Shown here one piece after another: positions 10,760 to 21,091 of a stretch of DNA of 64,000 nucleotides; position 1 is the first letter of the stretch, and each line of letters begins with the position of its first letter. Source of the DNA: Dactylorhiza incarnata (lineage: Eukaryota > Streptophyta > Magnoliopsida > Asparagales > Orchidaceae); the NCBI GenBank assembly GCA_033032865.1, contig JAWHQI010000068.1, positions 8,804,001-8,868,000 on the forward strand. The letters run 5' to 3'. The position numbers and the translations under genes were made by a program. Below the pieces are notes generated by a model. That model was not told where the DNA came from. It ran no database searches and saw only the letters and a list, made by a program, of their open reading frames with translations.

Positions 10760-11933
10760 TCAGCGAGGATCGTGGGGTAACCACTTCCATCTGCCGCCAC
10801 CCCGCGACCCGGACCTCGGCGGAACCCTGGAATTATAGTAATCCTGGGCCGCACGGCCCTCTCGATCCATCAGGAAGGCATAATCCCTCATCCTCACGAT
10901 GTGCACCTCCGGCGACGTGGCCATCTCGTCTTGGGCGCGAGGCACCGCGGCTCAGAGTCTCGCGCACTCCTCCATCATTACAGCTTGCCTATCCTCAGCG
11001 ACCTCTCTATCCCGTCTCGCTTGAAGATTAAGGTCCATCAGCATCCTACCATGTTTTCGAAGCAACTCCGCGGTTCATCGCTTCATCGTCTCAGGATCTC
11101 GCGGGTCCCCTAAGAAGTCTTCCACCTTGTCTGGGAGGGGGGATACCTCGTCGTCTCCAAACTCTGAATCGGTAGGGCGGATTTTCAGAACACTCTGCAA
11201 AATATTACGGAAAGGTTAGATAGCGCGCTTAGGTTCGCGCATGACATTGGGACGTCGGAATGCATACCCAGAGGGGGCGAGAACTCTCAGGGCGGCCCTG
11301 GAAGATGTTACCATAGTGAGGGTAGAGGGATTCACCTAAGCCAGGAGGGTAGGCTGTGTTGTTGATTGGGGGAATTTTGGCAGTCGAGAGCCTCCAACGC
11401 CCTCGCTCCTCAGGAGATCGAACCTTGGCATGTCCACCGTTTTGTCAGGGAAGGACAGAAATGGAAGCCATGAATCACCGCGAGCCGGGGTCTTCCGGGG
11501 CGACACTGTGAAAAATAGGGGATAAGAGGTCGATAGTCAATGAAGGGAGAGTCAGTAAGCAAGATTAAGGGCGAACTTTCGGCGTTTTTGCCAGCGAGAT
11601 GTGTGTCTGCTGGCGGACTTCGGCGAGACCCACCTCCAAGCTCGCCAACGTCCTTGTTCGGCAAAATCTCCTGCGAGTTGGCATGAATCACAAAGGCAAA
11701 TTTATTGGCTTAGCTAGAGGAATAACTCATACCTTCTCGGGAGGATGATTATCAGGGGAAGAATCCAGCAACACGGAGTCGTCCCTGGTTCGGCAGGCCG
11801 CTTTTGCCTTTTTAGTCTTCGGCGACTGAGCGGGAGGCGGCCGATTCATCCAAGCGGGGACCCTGGTCGTGGAAGGTAGCCCACCAACTCTCACAGCATT
11901 CAAGCGGGCCTCAGCTTATTCGGAAAGCGACAT
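10760..11933 (-). pseudogene. Antisense gene 1, copy A, broken
   Basis: Homologue of the intact antisense gene 1 of copy B. Exon 1 (11933-11733) begins ATG TCG CTT TCC GAA but hits TAA at the sixth codon. The rest of the exon keeps a Pro/Lys-rich segment (QSPKTKKAK) and ends at a GAGAAG|GTATGA donor in phase 0, as in B. Exon 2 starts near 11673 after a CGCAG acceptor. The last exon ends at 10760 with a charged coiled-coil-like region and RVPPRSGSRGGGRWKWLP, the C-terminal motif shared with B. I do not recognise the family. Confidence 0.65.
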
Positions 11934-12011
11934 CTCCTGGCAGCTACAGTGCGGGAGAAAAAGGAAAAAAGGAGAGAGAGTGACGGCGCACGTCACTGAG
12001 GCTCAGGATGA

Positions 12012-12019
12012 TATTTATA
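12012..12019 (-). promoter_or_regulatory. TATA box of antisense gene 1, copy A
   Basis: The minus strand reads TATAAATA, 86 bp before the ATG at 11933. The distance is 78 bp in copies B and F. The box lies in internal sequence just inside the 3' LTR, not in the LTR. Confidence 0.65.
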
Positions 12020-12118
12020 GCCCCCAGGGTGGGCCCTACCAAAGATTCCCGACAGATCATAAAGAGGCTGGCAAATACCAGGGGTTGGATGTTTCTTCGC
12101 GAGCCTGAATAGCCTCGC

Positions 12119-12133
12119 GAAGAGCGGGGATTG
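12119..12133 (+). promoter_or_regulatory. Polypurine tract, copy A
   Basis: The purine-rich gaagagcggggattg directly precedes the LTR start tgtaca. The same tract precedes the 3' LTR in B (minus strand) and, slightly changed, in F. It primes plus-strand DNA synthesis. Confidence 0.75.
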
Positions 12134-13223
12134 TGTACAACCCCGATATTCGCCAAACAAGGAGGCGCGGTTTGCGAAATCAATACTATGAAGAAAGCAA
12201 TGAGGCAGACAAAAGTCCTCGGAGGAGGGGCGGGTGAGAAAGGCACTCGCCAACTGCTTGCTGATAAGAGAGCGAGACTAGTACTGGCCGTGTACCCGCG
12301 AGAAGGGTTGGCGAGATGGAACCTCGCGGGCAGCTTAAGGTGGTTTTCTGGGTTCGGCGAAGGGCGTTCGACGAACTCCCCTGCGCTCGACGAACTCCCC
12401 TGCGTTCGACGATCTCTCCCGCATTCGTCGAGCTCATCTGTGATCGAGATCTGGTGAGCTAGCACCTCGCGGCCACTGGCAGCAATGTTCTGAGTTCAAC
12501 GAAGCATGTTCTGCGGTCGACGAAGTAAAGTTCAACGAATTGATCTGCGTTCGGAGAAGTGCCTTGTGTTCGACAAAAGGTGTTCTGTGCTCGACGAAGT
12601 CAAGAGGCAGTCTCGCAGGAAGGCTCGCGAGACCGGACCTCGGCGGATACCACCAAAGTAGCCTAGTGAGGTCTTCGCAGCGCAATCGCCGAGGAGAGGC
12701 ATCACGAGCAGGACTCGCGAGAAGGCCCGCGAGGGCTTCAATAGTGGTGTTCTCACAGATTCCTTGCCCATAAGCTGATAGGGAAAAATTACCCTACTAC
12801 CCTCGGTGGTCTGCCTTTAGCCTCTCCAAACAGCGAAGTTTGGCTGTTAGCAGACCCATTTGGGGTGCGGATAGTAAAATCAAAAGGCGGAATTCTTCTA
12901 TTCGCAGGCCAGATCAGAAAACCTATATATAAGACCTAAAGGGCACCTTTGGAGGAGACTTCACTTCAGCTTCTCTCTCCTCAGGCTTTCCTTGGCTAGC
13001 ATTTCCAGAGCTCTCCAAGGTGCCCGAGTCCCAACTTTGGCTTGGGAGGGGAAGCGCTCAACGATCTTTCGGGTTAGTGGAGGGACCTCCTTGCTGTGAC
13101 TAAGGTCTTAGTATTTTTCCTAGTCTTCTGTCTACCTTCTCCGAGGAATCAGTACGGGCTAGCTGCCCCTCATTTCGGTGAGGGCCCCGAGCTTCACAAG
13201 AGACCGAGAAATCAGTTTCAACA
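12134..13223 (+). repeat. Tat 3' LTR, copy A, about 1090 bp
   Basis: Starts tgtacaaccccgat and ends gtttcaaca, the same termini as the LTRs of B and F. A TATA-like tatatataag lies at 12924-12933, about 16 bp before the conserved gggcacc block. The middle differs from B: in place of the 130-bp repeats it holds a cluster of ttcgacgaa motifs. Only this LTR of the element is in the window. Confidence 0.87.
12350..12600. repeat. TTCGACGAA motif cluster in U3 of copy A
   Basis: Near-palindromic gttcgacgaa, ctcgacgaa, gttcaacgaa and attcgtcgag words recur about ten times in 250 bp, partly as ~20-bp units (ctgcgctcgacgaactccc followed by ctgcgttcgacgatctc). The cluster starts about 215 bp from the LTR 5' end and lies upstream of the TATA box. 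Confidence 0.75.
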
Positions 13224-14707
13224 CCAGGGGACTCACCACACCACCTTCGGCGGCGAGTAGCTTCTCCTTGAGTTGCGCGTTTTCAGCGGAGAGCCCCTGA
13301 TAGGCTTTTGCGAGCTCCACATTTTGGCACTCCAGCTGCAGGCATCACCTTCCCGTCATATGGGCAAGCTCCAAGGACCGCAGCTGAGACCTCGTGCTCT
13401 CATAGGCGAGAGTACTCGCGGTCTCATCCTTATAGGCCCCGACATCCTCGCGCCCTCGAAGGAGAAGTCGAAGGCGTGGCCGCTGACAGTCGACTTCTCT
13501 ACCCATGAGGGGAGGATGGTGGAGATGTCGACTTTGTTAACCTCCGGCATCCAACACACCAGGAGCTCGCCGGATTCATCTTTACGCTTCTGGTCGAGGC
13601 CGAAGTTCCAGTGGTTGACTGGAATGGGCGGGTCGGAGGTCCGGATGGCCTCCTCGCTCTGCTCATCAACCTCCCCCTCAAAAAGGATGGTGAGGTCGAT
13701 CTCGCCGAGGGGAACCTCGACATGTTCCTTTCCCTTCGCATAGGGGAGCGGGCCCCGGCTCTTCTTGGTCTTCTTCTTTGGCAGAGACTTGGGGGTGGAT
13801 CCCAGATGCTGGAGGCCCCGGCCTCTTGCGAGAGGACGGCGGAGGCGGGGTGGTGGTCTCGCGGTAAGCCTCCGCTCCCATGGTAGCAAGGGAGAGAGTG
13901 GAGGAAGTCTTTTTGCTGCTCGAATAAGGGGGGGGGGGGGGGGTTGTTGGGAAGATCTCGCTCCCCTGGAATGAAGAAAGTTAAGTTACGGTAAAAATTT
14001 GAAAGGGTGCAGGTTAGCGGGCAGGACTATTACCTTCCCCGGGGAGAACGGGAAGCAGCAAGTCGAGGTTCTGGCGAAGATGGATCACCTCGAAGTTATT
14101 CTTACAGAAGAACTAGTACAAAGAGGCATCATGGCCACCGAGAGTTGGTGGCCGATAAGTGGTCGCGCCGTGCTGAATTGGCGAGAAGGGGACGTTGCCA
14201 AAGTTCCCCTTCACGAAGAGGAACTTTTGGGCCCAGCAGTGGGCCTTGTTCACAGTCTCGACGACCTTTGGACCCGAGCCCATGAAGTAGGCGGTGCCGT
14301 CCTTGTAAGCTCAGAAGGAGAACTGTTTCCGGAAGACCGGAAGGATGAACTCGATGCGCTCCTCACGCATATAGCTAGCAAAGGCTACGATCACCGCTAT
14401 GGCGTTGGGGGTGAGCTGGCCTGGAATGACGTCGTAGTGCTTGAACACCTGGAGAGCAATAGAAAGAGAGGTCAGCACACGATGAGCGAGATTTATTCAA
14501 CAAGAGAAAAGGGTAAGCGAGAGTAATCGGTACCTGGCGAACTTTGGGCCATAGGGGCAGGCGCAGGCCCACCACAAAATGGGCAGTCGGGATGGCTAGC
14601 TCGTTGGCAAGGAGGGAGTTGATCGCTTCGTCCTCGCGAGGGCGACGAGCTGAGAATGCGGGGGGTACGTAGTCGGCGACCGCAGTGAGGTACTCTTCCT
14701 CGGTCAG
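13224..14707 (-). pseudogene. Remnant A2: antisense gene 2 of an older Tat element
   Basis: A piece of antisense gene 2 caught between the LTR of A (left) and the LTR of D (right). Exon 1 (14707-14534) lacks its N-terminus, keeps LRLPLWPKVRQ and ends at a GTACCG donor. Exon 2 starts at 14448 after a CTCCAG acceptor, keeps QLTPNAIAVIVAFASYMREE, and has two nonsense codons (near 14311 and 14112). Exon 3 contains a 16-G run at 13928-13943 where relatives encode Asn-Pro-Pro, and ends near 13340 with an HMTGR-like segment. The last part keeps AENAQLKEKLLAAEGG. The rest of the parent element is not in the window. Confidence 0.72.
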
Positions 14708-15929
14708 TGTCACAACTCGCATTTTCCCAAGTATATAATACATATTATCATAGCAAGGGGATAATACGCGTAATGATGCCCCACCTGCAGTAGACGACTA
14801 CAGACGCTCAGGCAAACACTCCTTACGATAAATTTATAAAAGACATATATATGTTTGGAGTAAAAAGGAGAATTTTTCATTTTCTTAGCTTAAGACCGCG
14901 TCCCTCGGTCCGGTGGATCATCTAGTCCACAAGTAGAAAACTATATATATATATATACGCAGCGGAAAATCAGTTCATTTTAGCCTACATAAGCATGAAG
15001 ATCTACATCTAAGAATTTATATGCATAAATCTACGTTTAGTATAGTAAGAAAGGAATTTCTACGACCTTCAAAGTATGTGATACTTATTTAAAACCACGA
15101 TTTGCAAAAATGACATTTTTATATCAATAAAGTAACTAATGCATCCTAGCATAAAGCTTCCTAGAGAGCAAGTAGGTAAACAACCCAAAAGTAACAACAA
15201 AGCAACAAACAAGTAATCTAAACATAAAAGCCATATGGGCGTCAACAACTGACACGAACCCGCAGGAAAGAAGGAAAAACAACTAAAGCTCTGCCCCTTA
15301 CCTAGATGAGAGGAAGGGCCTCGACAGGAGACCTGAACAACGCTGCGCTAACCCCCGCGGCAGCTAAAGACCTGAACCTGTGACATTCATAAGAAAAGAA
15401 TGTCTCAGCCTAATGGGTGCAAGAAAACCAAGATTAACAACAATCAGGAATAAAAGAGTGCAGAAAGTAGAACTAAGCAGGTAAGCATGAATAATCTTAC
15501 AACAACCTGAGCCAGCTCAAACGAGTGCACTCAGTAAGAGGAAAAGAAAAGCCTGCACCAGAAGATAATAGCCAAAGCAATCAAAGCCAACCACGTGTCC
15601 GCAATTGCGGCTCAGAGGTGGTGGTTATATATATAATATCATAATACACATAAATAAGCACTTGAGACTGATCAGCTCGAGGGAAGAGCGTCCCCAAAAA
15701 GAAGGCACTGCGACGGTGGTATCTTCCACAAACGCCCGCAGCCCAAAAAAACAAACAGGAGTGTTGTGGCGGCGACTCCAATCGACTCAAACCAACAACC
15801 CAAAAGAGGCGCTGTGGGGGTGAGTTTTAGCTCACACGCTCAACAGACTCACACATAGCACCAGAAGTAGGGGTGCATAATCATATATAAGTATATGTAT
15901 CTATATATAAGTATATAAATAAACCTCAG
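14708..15929 (-). repeat. D 3' LTR, distal segment (left of the B insertion)
   Basis: Begins tgtcacaactcgcattttccc, matching the D 5' LTR at 35040. The homologous match runs to the B insertion point, where both copies read aaacctcag. With the segment at 29286-31566 the full LTR is about 3.5 kb. No ORF inside is credible. Confidence 0.88.
15925..15929. repeat. Target site duplication of copy B, left
   Basis: CTCAG directly before the B LTR start. The same five bases follow the B LTR end at 29281-29285. The uninterrupted D LTR at 36270 reads cctcagtgcaggcc, which confirms the insertion point. Confidence 0.95.
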
Positions 15930-17229
15930 TGTTGAAACCGATTTCTCGGTCTCGAGTGGAGCTCGGGGCCCTCACCGAGATGAGGGGCAGCTAGCCCTTA
16001 CCGGTCCCTCGGGAGAGGTAAGGTTGACGACTCGAGCAAAGAACGAAGACCCTAGTCTCAGCGAGGAGGTCCCTCCACTAACCCGGAAGATCGTTGAGCG
16101 CTTCCCCTCCCAAGCCAAAGCTAAGACTCGGGCACCTTGGAGAGCTAGAGAGCCCAAACCAAAGCGACCTAGGGAGAGAAGAGCTCAGATAAAGAACCGT
16201 CTCTTCCAAGGTGCCCTTTGAGGTCTATTTATAGATTTCAGTTTTGTGGTCTGTCAATAGCCAAATCCCGCTGTCCAATCTTACTATCCGCACCCCGGAT
16301 TGGTCTGCTAGCAGCCAAACTCCGCTGTTTAGAGAGGCTAGGTGCAGACCACCGGGGGCCTCTTGGTAAAAATCCCTTCCTGGACCTCTACGGGGCGAGC
16401 CAGCCCGATTCGCGACCTCCCTCGCGAGTGGAGCTCGCGAGCCTCTGGGTCGGTGAACTCCAGAGGTATTATCAACTCTCACTCGAGGCGGGCTCGCCTA
16501 GCGGACCCCTTCCTCGGATGGTTGGGCTCGCTCCTAGCGACCCGGCCAAGCCGACTGCCCTCGCGAGCGGAGCTCGCGAACCCCCGGGTCGGCGAACCCC
16601 AGGATGGCTAACTGCACCCCAAGAGGTTCCGGGCTCGCCTGGCGAGCTTCCTCCTTAACCGGTCGGGCTCGCGTACACTGCCCTCGCGAGCCTCCGGGTC
16701 GGCGAACCCCAGGATGGCTATCCGCACCCCAAAATGGCTAACTGTACCCCAAGAGGTTCCGGGCTCGCCTGGCGAGCTTCCTCCTTAACCGGTCGGGCTC
16801 GCATACACTGCCCTCGCGAGCCTCTGGGTCGGCGAACCCCAGGATGGCTATCCGCACCCCAAAATGGCTAACTGTACCCCAAAATGGCTAACTGTACCCC
16901 AAGAGGTTCCGGGCTCGCCTGGCGAGCTTCCTCCTTAACCGGTCGGGCTCGCATACACTGCCCTCGCGAGCCTCTGGGTCGGCGAACCCCAGGATGGCTA
17001 TCCGCACCCCGAAATGGCTAACTGTACCCCAAAATGGCCTTCCTCGCGAGTGGAGCTCGCGAGCCTGCGCCACCTCGGCGAGCATCAAGGAAGCTGGTTA
17101 ACTCCCCTCCGCTGGGCTCGCTCGCCTGCGCAGTCTCTTGCTCTTCCTTGACCTACCTCGCCGGAGATCAGGGTTCGCCCCTCTGGGCTCGCCTCCTTGA
17201 GCGCGAGTGGCGAACATCGGGGTTGTACA
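15930..17229 (-). repeat. Copy B 3' LTR, 1300 bp
   Basis: The plus strand runs tgttgaaacc to ggttgtaca, i.e. TGTACAACC...GGTTTCAACA on the element strand. The sense TATA box is at 16226-16233 (TATAAATA on the minus strand), just before the gggcacc block where transcription probably starts. U3 holds the 130-bp repeats. Translated frames across this LTR (for example about 146 codons at 16218) lie in repeats and are not genes. Confidence 0.93.
16609..17040. repeat. 130-bp tandem repeats with palindromes in copy B U3
   Basis: Three units plus a partial, period about 130 bp, with one unit carrying an extra 20-bp step (aactgtaccccaaaatggct). Each unit holds the 15-bp inverted repeat gctcgcctggcgagc and a ctcgcgag palindrome. 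The same block occurs in the other LTR at about 28660-29091. It lies upstream of the TATA box. Confidence 0.85.
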
Positions 17230-17243
17230 CAATCCCCGCTCTT
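17230..17243 (-). promoter_or_regulatory. Polypurine tract, copy B
   Basis: The minus strand reads AAGAGCGGGGATTG immediately before the 3' LTR (TGTACA). It is identical in its core to the tract of copy A. Confidence 0.75.
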
Positions 17244-17344
17244 CGCGAGGTTGTTCTAAGCTCGCGAAGATACATCCAACCCCTGATGTTCGCTGATTCT
17301 GTTGACGTGGCGGGAATCTTTCCGGTGGGCCCCATGCCTGAAAC

Positions 17345-17352
17345 TATAAATA
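17345..17352 (+). promoter_or_regulatory. TATA box of antisense gene 1, copy B
   Basis: TATAAATA on the plus strand, 78 bp before the ATG at 17423. It lies just inside the 3' LTR, in internal sequence. The same box and spacing are seen in F (78 bp), and a similar one in A (86 bp). Confidence 0.7.
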
Positions 17353-17422
17353 CCGTCCACCGCGGCTAGTGATCGAGCCTTTCCTTCCCCTTCCTCCTCG
17401 CCGAAATCCTTCTTCCTTTTGG

Positions 17423-18654
17423 ATGTCTTCCAAGCAGAGCGCGTTGGAACGGCTGAAGGCTTCCAGGGAGATGGCGAAAGCTCGGGCCGCCGAGCACAAC
17501 GCCTGGATATTCAACCCTGCCGCCTCTTCTTCCCCCCAGACTAAGAAAGCTAAGTCGGTTAGGAGGTCGCCGGAGGAGGACGCGACATCGCCACTTGACT
17601 CGTCCCCTCCGCCGAATACCGAGCTTGCACAACAGGTATCTTTTGCCTAAAGCCTTTCCATCGACTCCTTGCTCATTCTCTTCCTTTTCGCAGAATTTTC
17701 CACCCGAGGACCGCATGGCGAGCCTCGCGCTGACAACTTCCCATGCTTCGTCCCCCGCGAAGCTGGGATCGCTAGATGCTGGGGTCGGGACCTCGTCCCA
17801 ACAAGCGCCTCTCTCGCAACCTCGTAAGTCGCTCGCCTCCTCCATTATTCCTGCATAAGTCCAGGCGGTATCTACGCGTTTGTGGTCCATGTAGGTACCC
17901 CATCGCCGAGCCCCAAGGAGAAAGGCTCTACACCGGCGAACTCGCCGGTCCCGCCTAAGGTTAGCGTGGTGACCCCTGGCTTCGGTCTGATGGGGAAGCG
18001 AAGTCCAGGCGGCTCGCTTCTCGACGGTGTCAAAGTCGCGGAGAGAGTGGTATACCCTCCTGGTCTGGGGAAACCCCACGTCTCGGGATTCCACGAAAAC
18101 TTCCGGGGTCGGCCGGAGTCCTCGTGCAAGCCCCATCGCGAGTCCCCCTCCTCGCCAGGTTGGCATGTTTTCGCGAGCTCCCATCTCTTGCTTGCCTTCA
18201 GATCCTACTAACTCTCTCCGCTGAAATCCCAGGGGCCACCCCTGAGTCAGAGCACGGGAGGATGGAGATGTCACCGCCGCCTTCGCCCAGCCAGATTGAA
18301 GATTTCTTGGGTGACCCTGGCGACCCCGTGCGGATGAAAAGTCGGGTGTCCGAGGTGCTTCAGAAGCACGGCATGATGTTACGCGAGTTGGAAGAGCGGT
18401 ATGACGCGGATCGGGCTGCCTTTGACGAGAGATTCGCCGTGTTGGAGGACGCGAATGCGCGCTTGATCGCCGAGGCGGAGCCGGTGCCTCGCGCCGATGT
18501 TACCTCACCCGGCGTATACATCTCGCGGGGCGAGGATCAAGCGCACCTGATCCTGCGCGAGTTTAAAGCGCTTCGCGACTACCATTATCCGAGAGTGCCG
18601 CCGCGTGCGGGGAAGCGAGGCCGGGGTCGCTGGAAGTGGCTTCCTTACCCCTGA
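17423..18654 (+). CDS. Antisense gene 1, copy B: four-exon gene of unknown function
   Basis: Transcribed against the retrotransposon. My exon model is 17423-17635, 17694-17823, 17895-18158 and 18233-18654, with GT-AG introns of 58, 71 and 74 bp. It gives 1029 coding bases, about 342 aa, with phases that fit at every junction. The third intron has a perfect tactaac branch-point-like sequence. Exon 1 encodes MSSKQSALERLKASREMAKA, then a Lys/Arg/Ser/Pro-rich tail. The middle is Pro/Ser-rich and probably disordered. The last exon has an acidic DFLGDPGDP motif, a charged helical stretch (LRELEERYDADRAAFDERF), and an Arg/Gly-rich end, PPRAGKRGRGRWKWLP. The end motif and DFLGDP also occur in broken homologues in A or F. 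I do not recognise the family; nucleic-acid binding by the basic C-terminus is a guess. Confidence 0.6.
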
Positions 18655-19020
18655 GACCGCCGCGGGTTGAATGCTACCATCCCGCTGTTTTTGCTTCTTT
18701 TATGACGTCTGTATGAACAATATTTGGTGTGGTAATACTCGCGAGTCTATCGTGACTCGCCTTTTATCGTTTTTCTTTTATTATTCTATTTGTTTCGGCG
18801 GTGTGCCTGTGGTTTGTTTAGTCCGTTCGCTGTGTTTGATACGTTCGCCCTCGTGGAGCGTTTGTGTTTTTATGCAACGCTAGGCATAGACCCTTTTTCC
18901 TCGCAGGCTGGCCGTGGCGAGCTTGGGTTCGCAGGACTACTGTACTATCGGGTAGGATTTTACTTTGTTTCCGTTATCCGCACTCCTGACGCTTCGATTC
19001 CCGTGCCCATCAGAGCCCTC
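18655..19020. other. Interval between the two antisense genes, copy B
   Basis: About 365 bp without a supported gene. It should carry the 3' UTR of antisense gene 1 and the promoter region of antisense gene 2. T-rich stretches (18680-18790) could serve polyadenylation. Several gcgag and ctcgc words occur (near 18740, 18757, 18900, 18917). Confidence 0.5.
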
Positions 19021-19028
19021 TATAAATA
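19021..19028 (+). promoter_or_regulatory. TATA box of antisense gene 2, copy B
   Basis: TATAAATA on the plus strand, 130 bp before the ATG at 19151. Boxes at 125 bp are present before the homologous genes in A and F. Confidence 0.68.
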
Positions 19029-19150
19029 GTTTGGATTCAATCTTCTACCCGTCGCATTTATTTCTACCGTCTTCCCGCGCCTACGCTCATCTCCGTTCTC
19101 GCAAGATCGCGTTCGCGTTCGCTGCTCGTAGGCTGTCTTTTCCTGACTCG

Positions 19151-21091
19151 ATGCGGACGAATCAGCAAGTGGGAGCGGATGGCGAGAGCGAGGGGCGGTC
19201 CAAATGCGCCTCAGCGTTTCAAGCCCACGAGTTCTACTGCGCGAACATCACAGCCGAGGAGTATAAGCTCGCGGTGGACCGCTATCTCCCGGAGGGTTAC
19301 TCGGCTCGCTGTCCAAGCGAGAACTCCACCTTGAATGAGACCGAGGCTGACGAGCTCGCGATCCCCATCGCGCATTTTGAGAATGGGTTGCGACTCCCTC
19401 TGTGGCCTGAAATCCGTCAGGTATTTCGCCTGACCTTCTCGCTGCCTCGTGTTCGCTATCGCAACTTTCTCATCGTTCTTTGTAGGTGTTGCGATATTAT
19501 GGGGTGTTGCCGAGCCAGTTGACCCCAAATGCGATCGCGGACATTGTCGCGTTCGCCTGTTATCTGCGGGAAGAGAGGATCGAGTTCAGCCTCCTCGTCT
19601 TCCGCAAAGTATTTTCTTTCCGCGCCTTCCGAGATGGGACTACCTATTTCGCGAGCCAGCACGTCACCGTCTGCGAGACGGTGAACAAGAGCCACTATTG
19701 GACCCAGAAGTTCCTCCTAGTGAAAGGACCCTTCGGCAACCTCCACTTCACCCCCATCCAGCGGGATGACGCCACTTACCGCCCTCCGAGCTCGCTGGGC
19801 GGCGCCGACGCCAAACTCCTCCAATACCTCTCCGGCAAGAACTTCGAAGTCGCCTATCTGCGGCGCAGCGTCGATTCGTTACTCTCCGTTCCTCAAGGGG
19901 AAGGTAGGGTTCGCTCGCGCCTCACTTTCTTTTCCCTTTCTTCATCGTATAACGCTTACTTTACAGGTGAGCGCGAGGTCCCCGTCAATCCCCCACACGC
20001 GCAGGGCATCACCCTCACAGTGGATACTCTCGCGACCGCGGCGGCAGAGGCTTGCCGCGACCTTCCCGCCGTCGGGTCCGGCAAGAAGCGGCCCCCTTCT
20101 GCGAGTCAGCCGAGTTCGCGATCCTCCAAGAAGCTGAAAGGAAAGACCTCCGCTGTTAAGGATAGGAGCGCAGTCGTCTACCTGAGCGAGACCGACGGCT
20201 CGCCTCCTTCCCCTGCGGAAAAGCTTGACCCCCCGGTGAACCAGGGTGCTGGGAGTTCCTCCGTGACCCCTCAACCCAAAGGTCACAGGAACTTTGGTCT
20301 AGGCGAGAAAGTCTCCGACCTCCTTGGCGAGCCCCTGCTCGCCTGGGATCCCAATGCCAACCGAATTTCCTGCTCCACCCTTCACCCTTCCTGGGTGGAG
20401 CTCGGTAAGGCCGGGGAGGAGGCGTTCTCCATCTCCTTCGGCTTATATGGCCGCGAGGACGCCGCCGCCTACAAAGAGATGGGGCCCAGACAGTTGGTCT
20501 ATGAAGAAATGCGAGCCCAATTCCGCTCGATGGAGCTCGCACATATGGCGGGGCGTCGATATCTGCAGGCGGACAGGGACATCCGCGCGTACAGGGAAGA
20601 GCTAAAGAAGGCTCGCGAGGAAATCAAGGGCCTCAAGGAGAAAGAAGAAGCGACGGAAACCCTTCTCGCCGGCATGCAGGGCAAGATGGTACGCGACCCC
20701 CGGGTTTCTTTTCTTTGCTGTTTACGATCTCTGGCCTTCCCCTAACCCGCATGATGCTCAGGATGCCGACGTGGCCACCAAGCTCCTCGCTCGCAACGGC
20801 GAGCTGGAGTTGGAGAATATCATGTTGAAGGCTCGAGTGGATGAGCTGGTTCGCGGCGTGCTACCTCCCTCTCCTGGGCGAGTCGGCTCTCAACAGAGGG
20901 CTGCCGAAAGTGAGGAGCAGAGGCGGCGGGATGCACAGGAGGTCGCCAACCTTGTTTTCACTACCCTTAAGGATGCAAGCCTGCTAGCCGAGGACGCGAT
21001 GGAGTTCACAGCGGAAGACGTCTGTCCGGACCTCTTCGCCATGGCGCCCTGGTTGGGGACTCGCAAAGACGGCGAGGGCCCTCTAGGATGA
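19151..21091 (+). CDS. Antisense gene 2, copy B: four-exon gypsy-type transposon family protein
   Basis: Transcribed against the retrotransposon. Exon model: 19151-19420, 19486-19903, 19967-20688 and 20762-21091, with GT-AG introns of 65, 63 and 73 bp. The joined frame is about 579 aa with no stop. Start: MRTNQQVGADGESEGRSKCA; broken homologues begin MVGDxSEAEGRLKCAW at the same place. Residues ~75-130 (LRLPLWPEIRQ, then VLPSQLTPNAIADIVAFACY) resemble the 'putative gypsy type transposon' family (Transposase_28), known from plant transposon ORFs. The middle is Ser/Lys/Pro-rich, followed by a conserved NFGLGEKVSDLLGEPLL block, a FGLYGREDA motif, and a long charged coiled coil (residues ~420-500). 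Extra ORFs between pol and the 3' LTR, some antisense, are known in Tat elements. Function unknown; a regulatory role is inference. Confidence 0.68.

Larger units (their letters stand above)
5850..13223 (+). mobile_element. Tat-lineage retrotransposon copy A, 3' part
   Basis: Plus-strand order: integrase, 97-bp tandem array, two antisense genes, polypurine tract, 3' LTR. This matches copies B and F part for part. The 5' portion was separated by the Athila-like insertion and lies left of the window. The right end abuts an antisense-gene remnant (A2), so A had itself inserted into an older Tat element. The flank at 13224-13228 is ccagg; the left target duplication is not visible. Confidence 0.85.

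Noticed and set aside
16218..16658. 146-codon ORF, present twice (also 28269-28709)
   Set aside because: It is the two LTRs of B. The ORF spans U3 repeats in the antisense direction and no known domain is visible.
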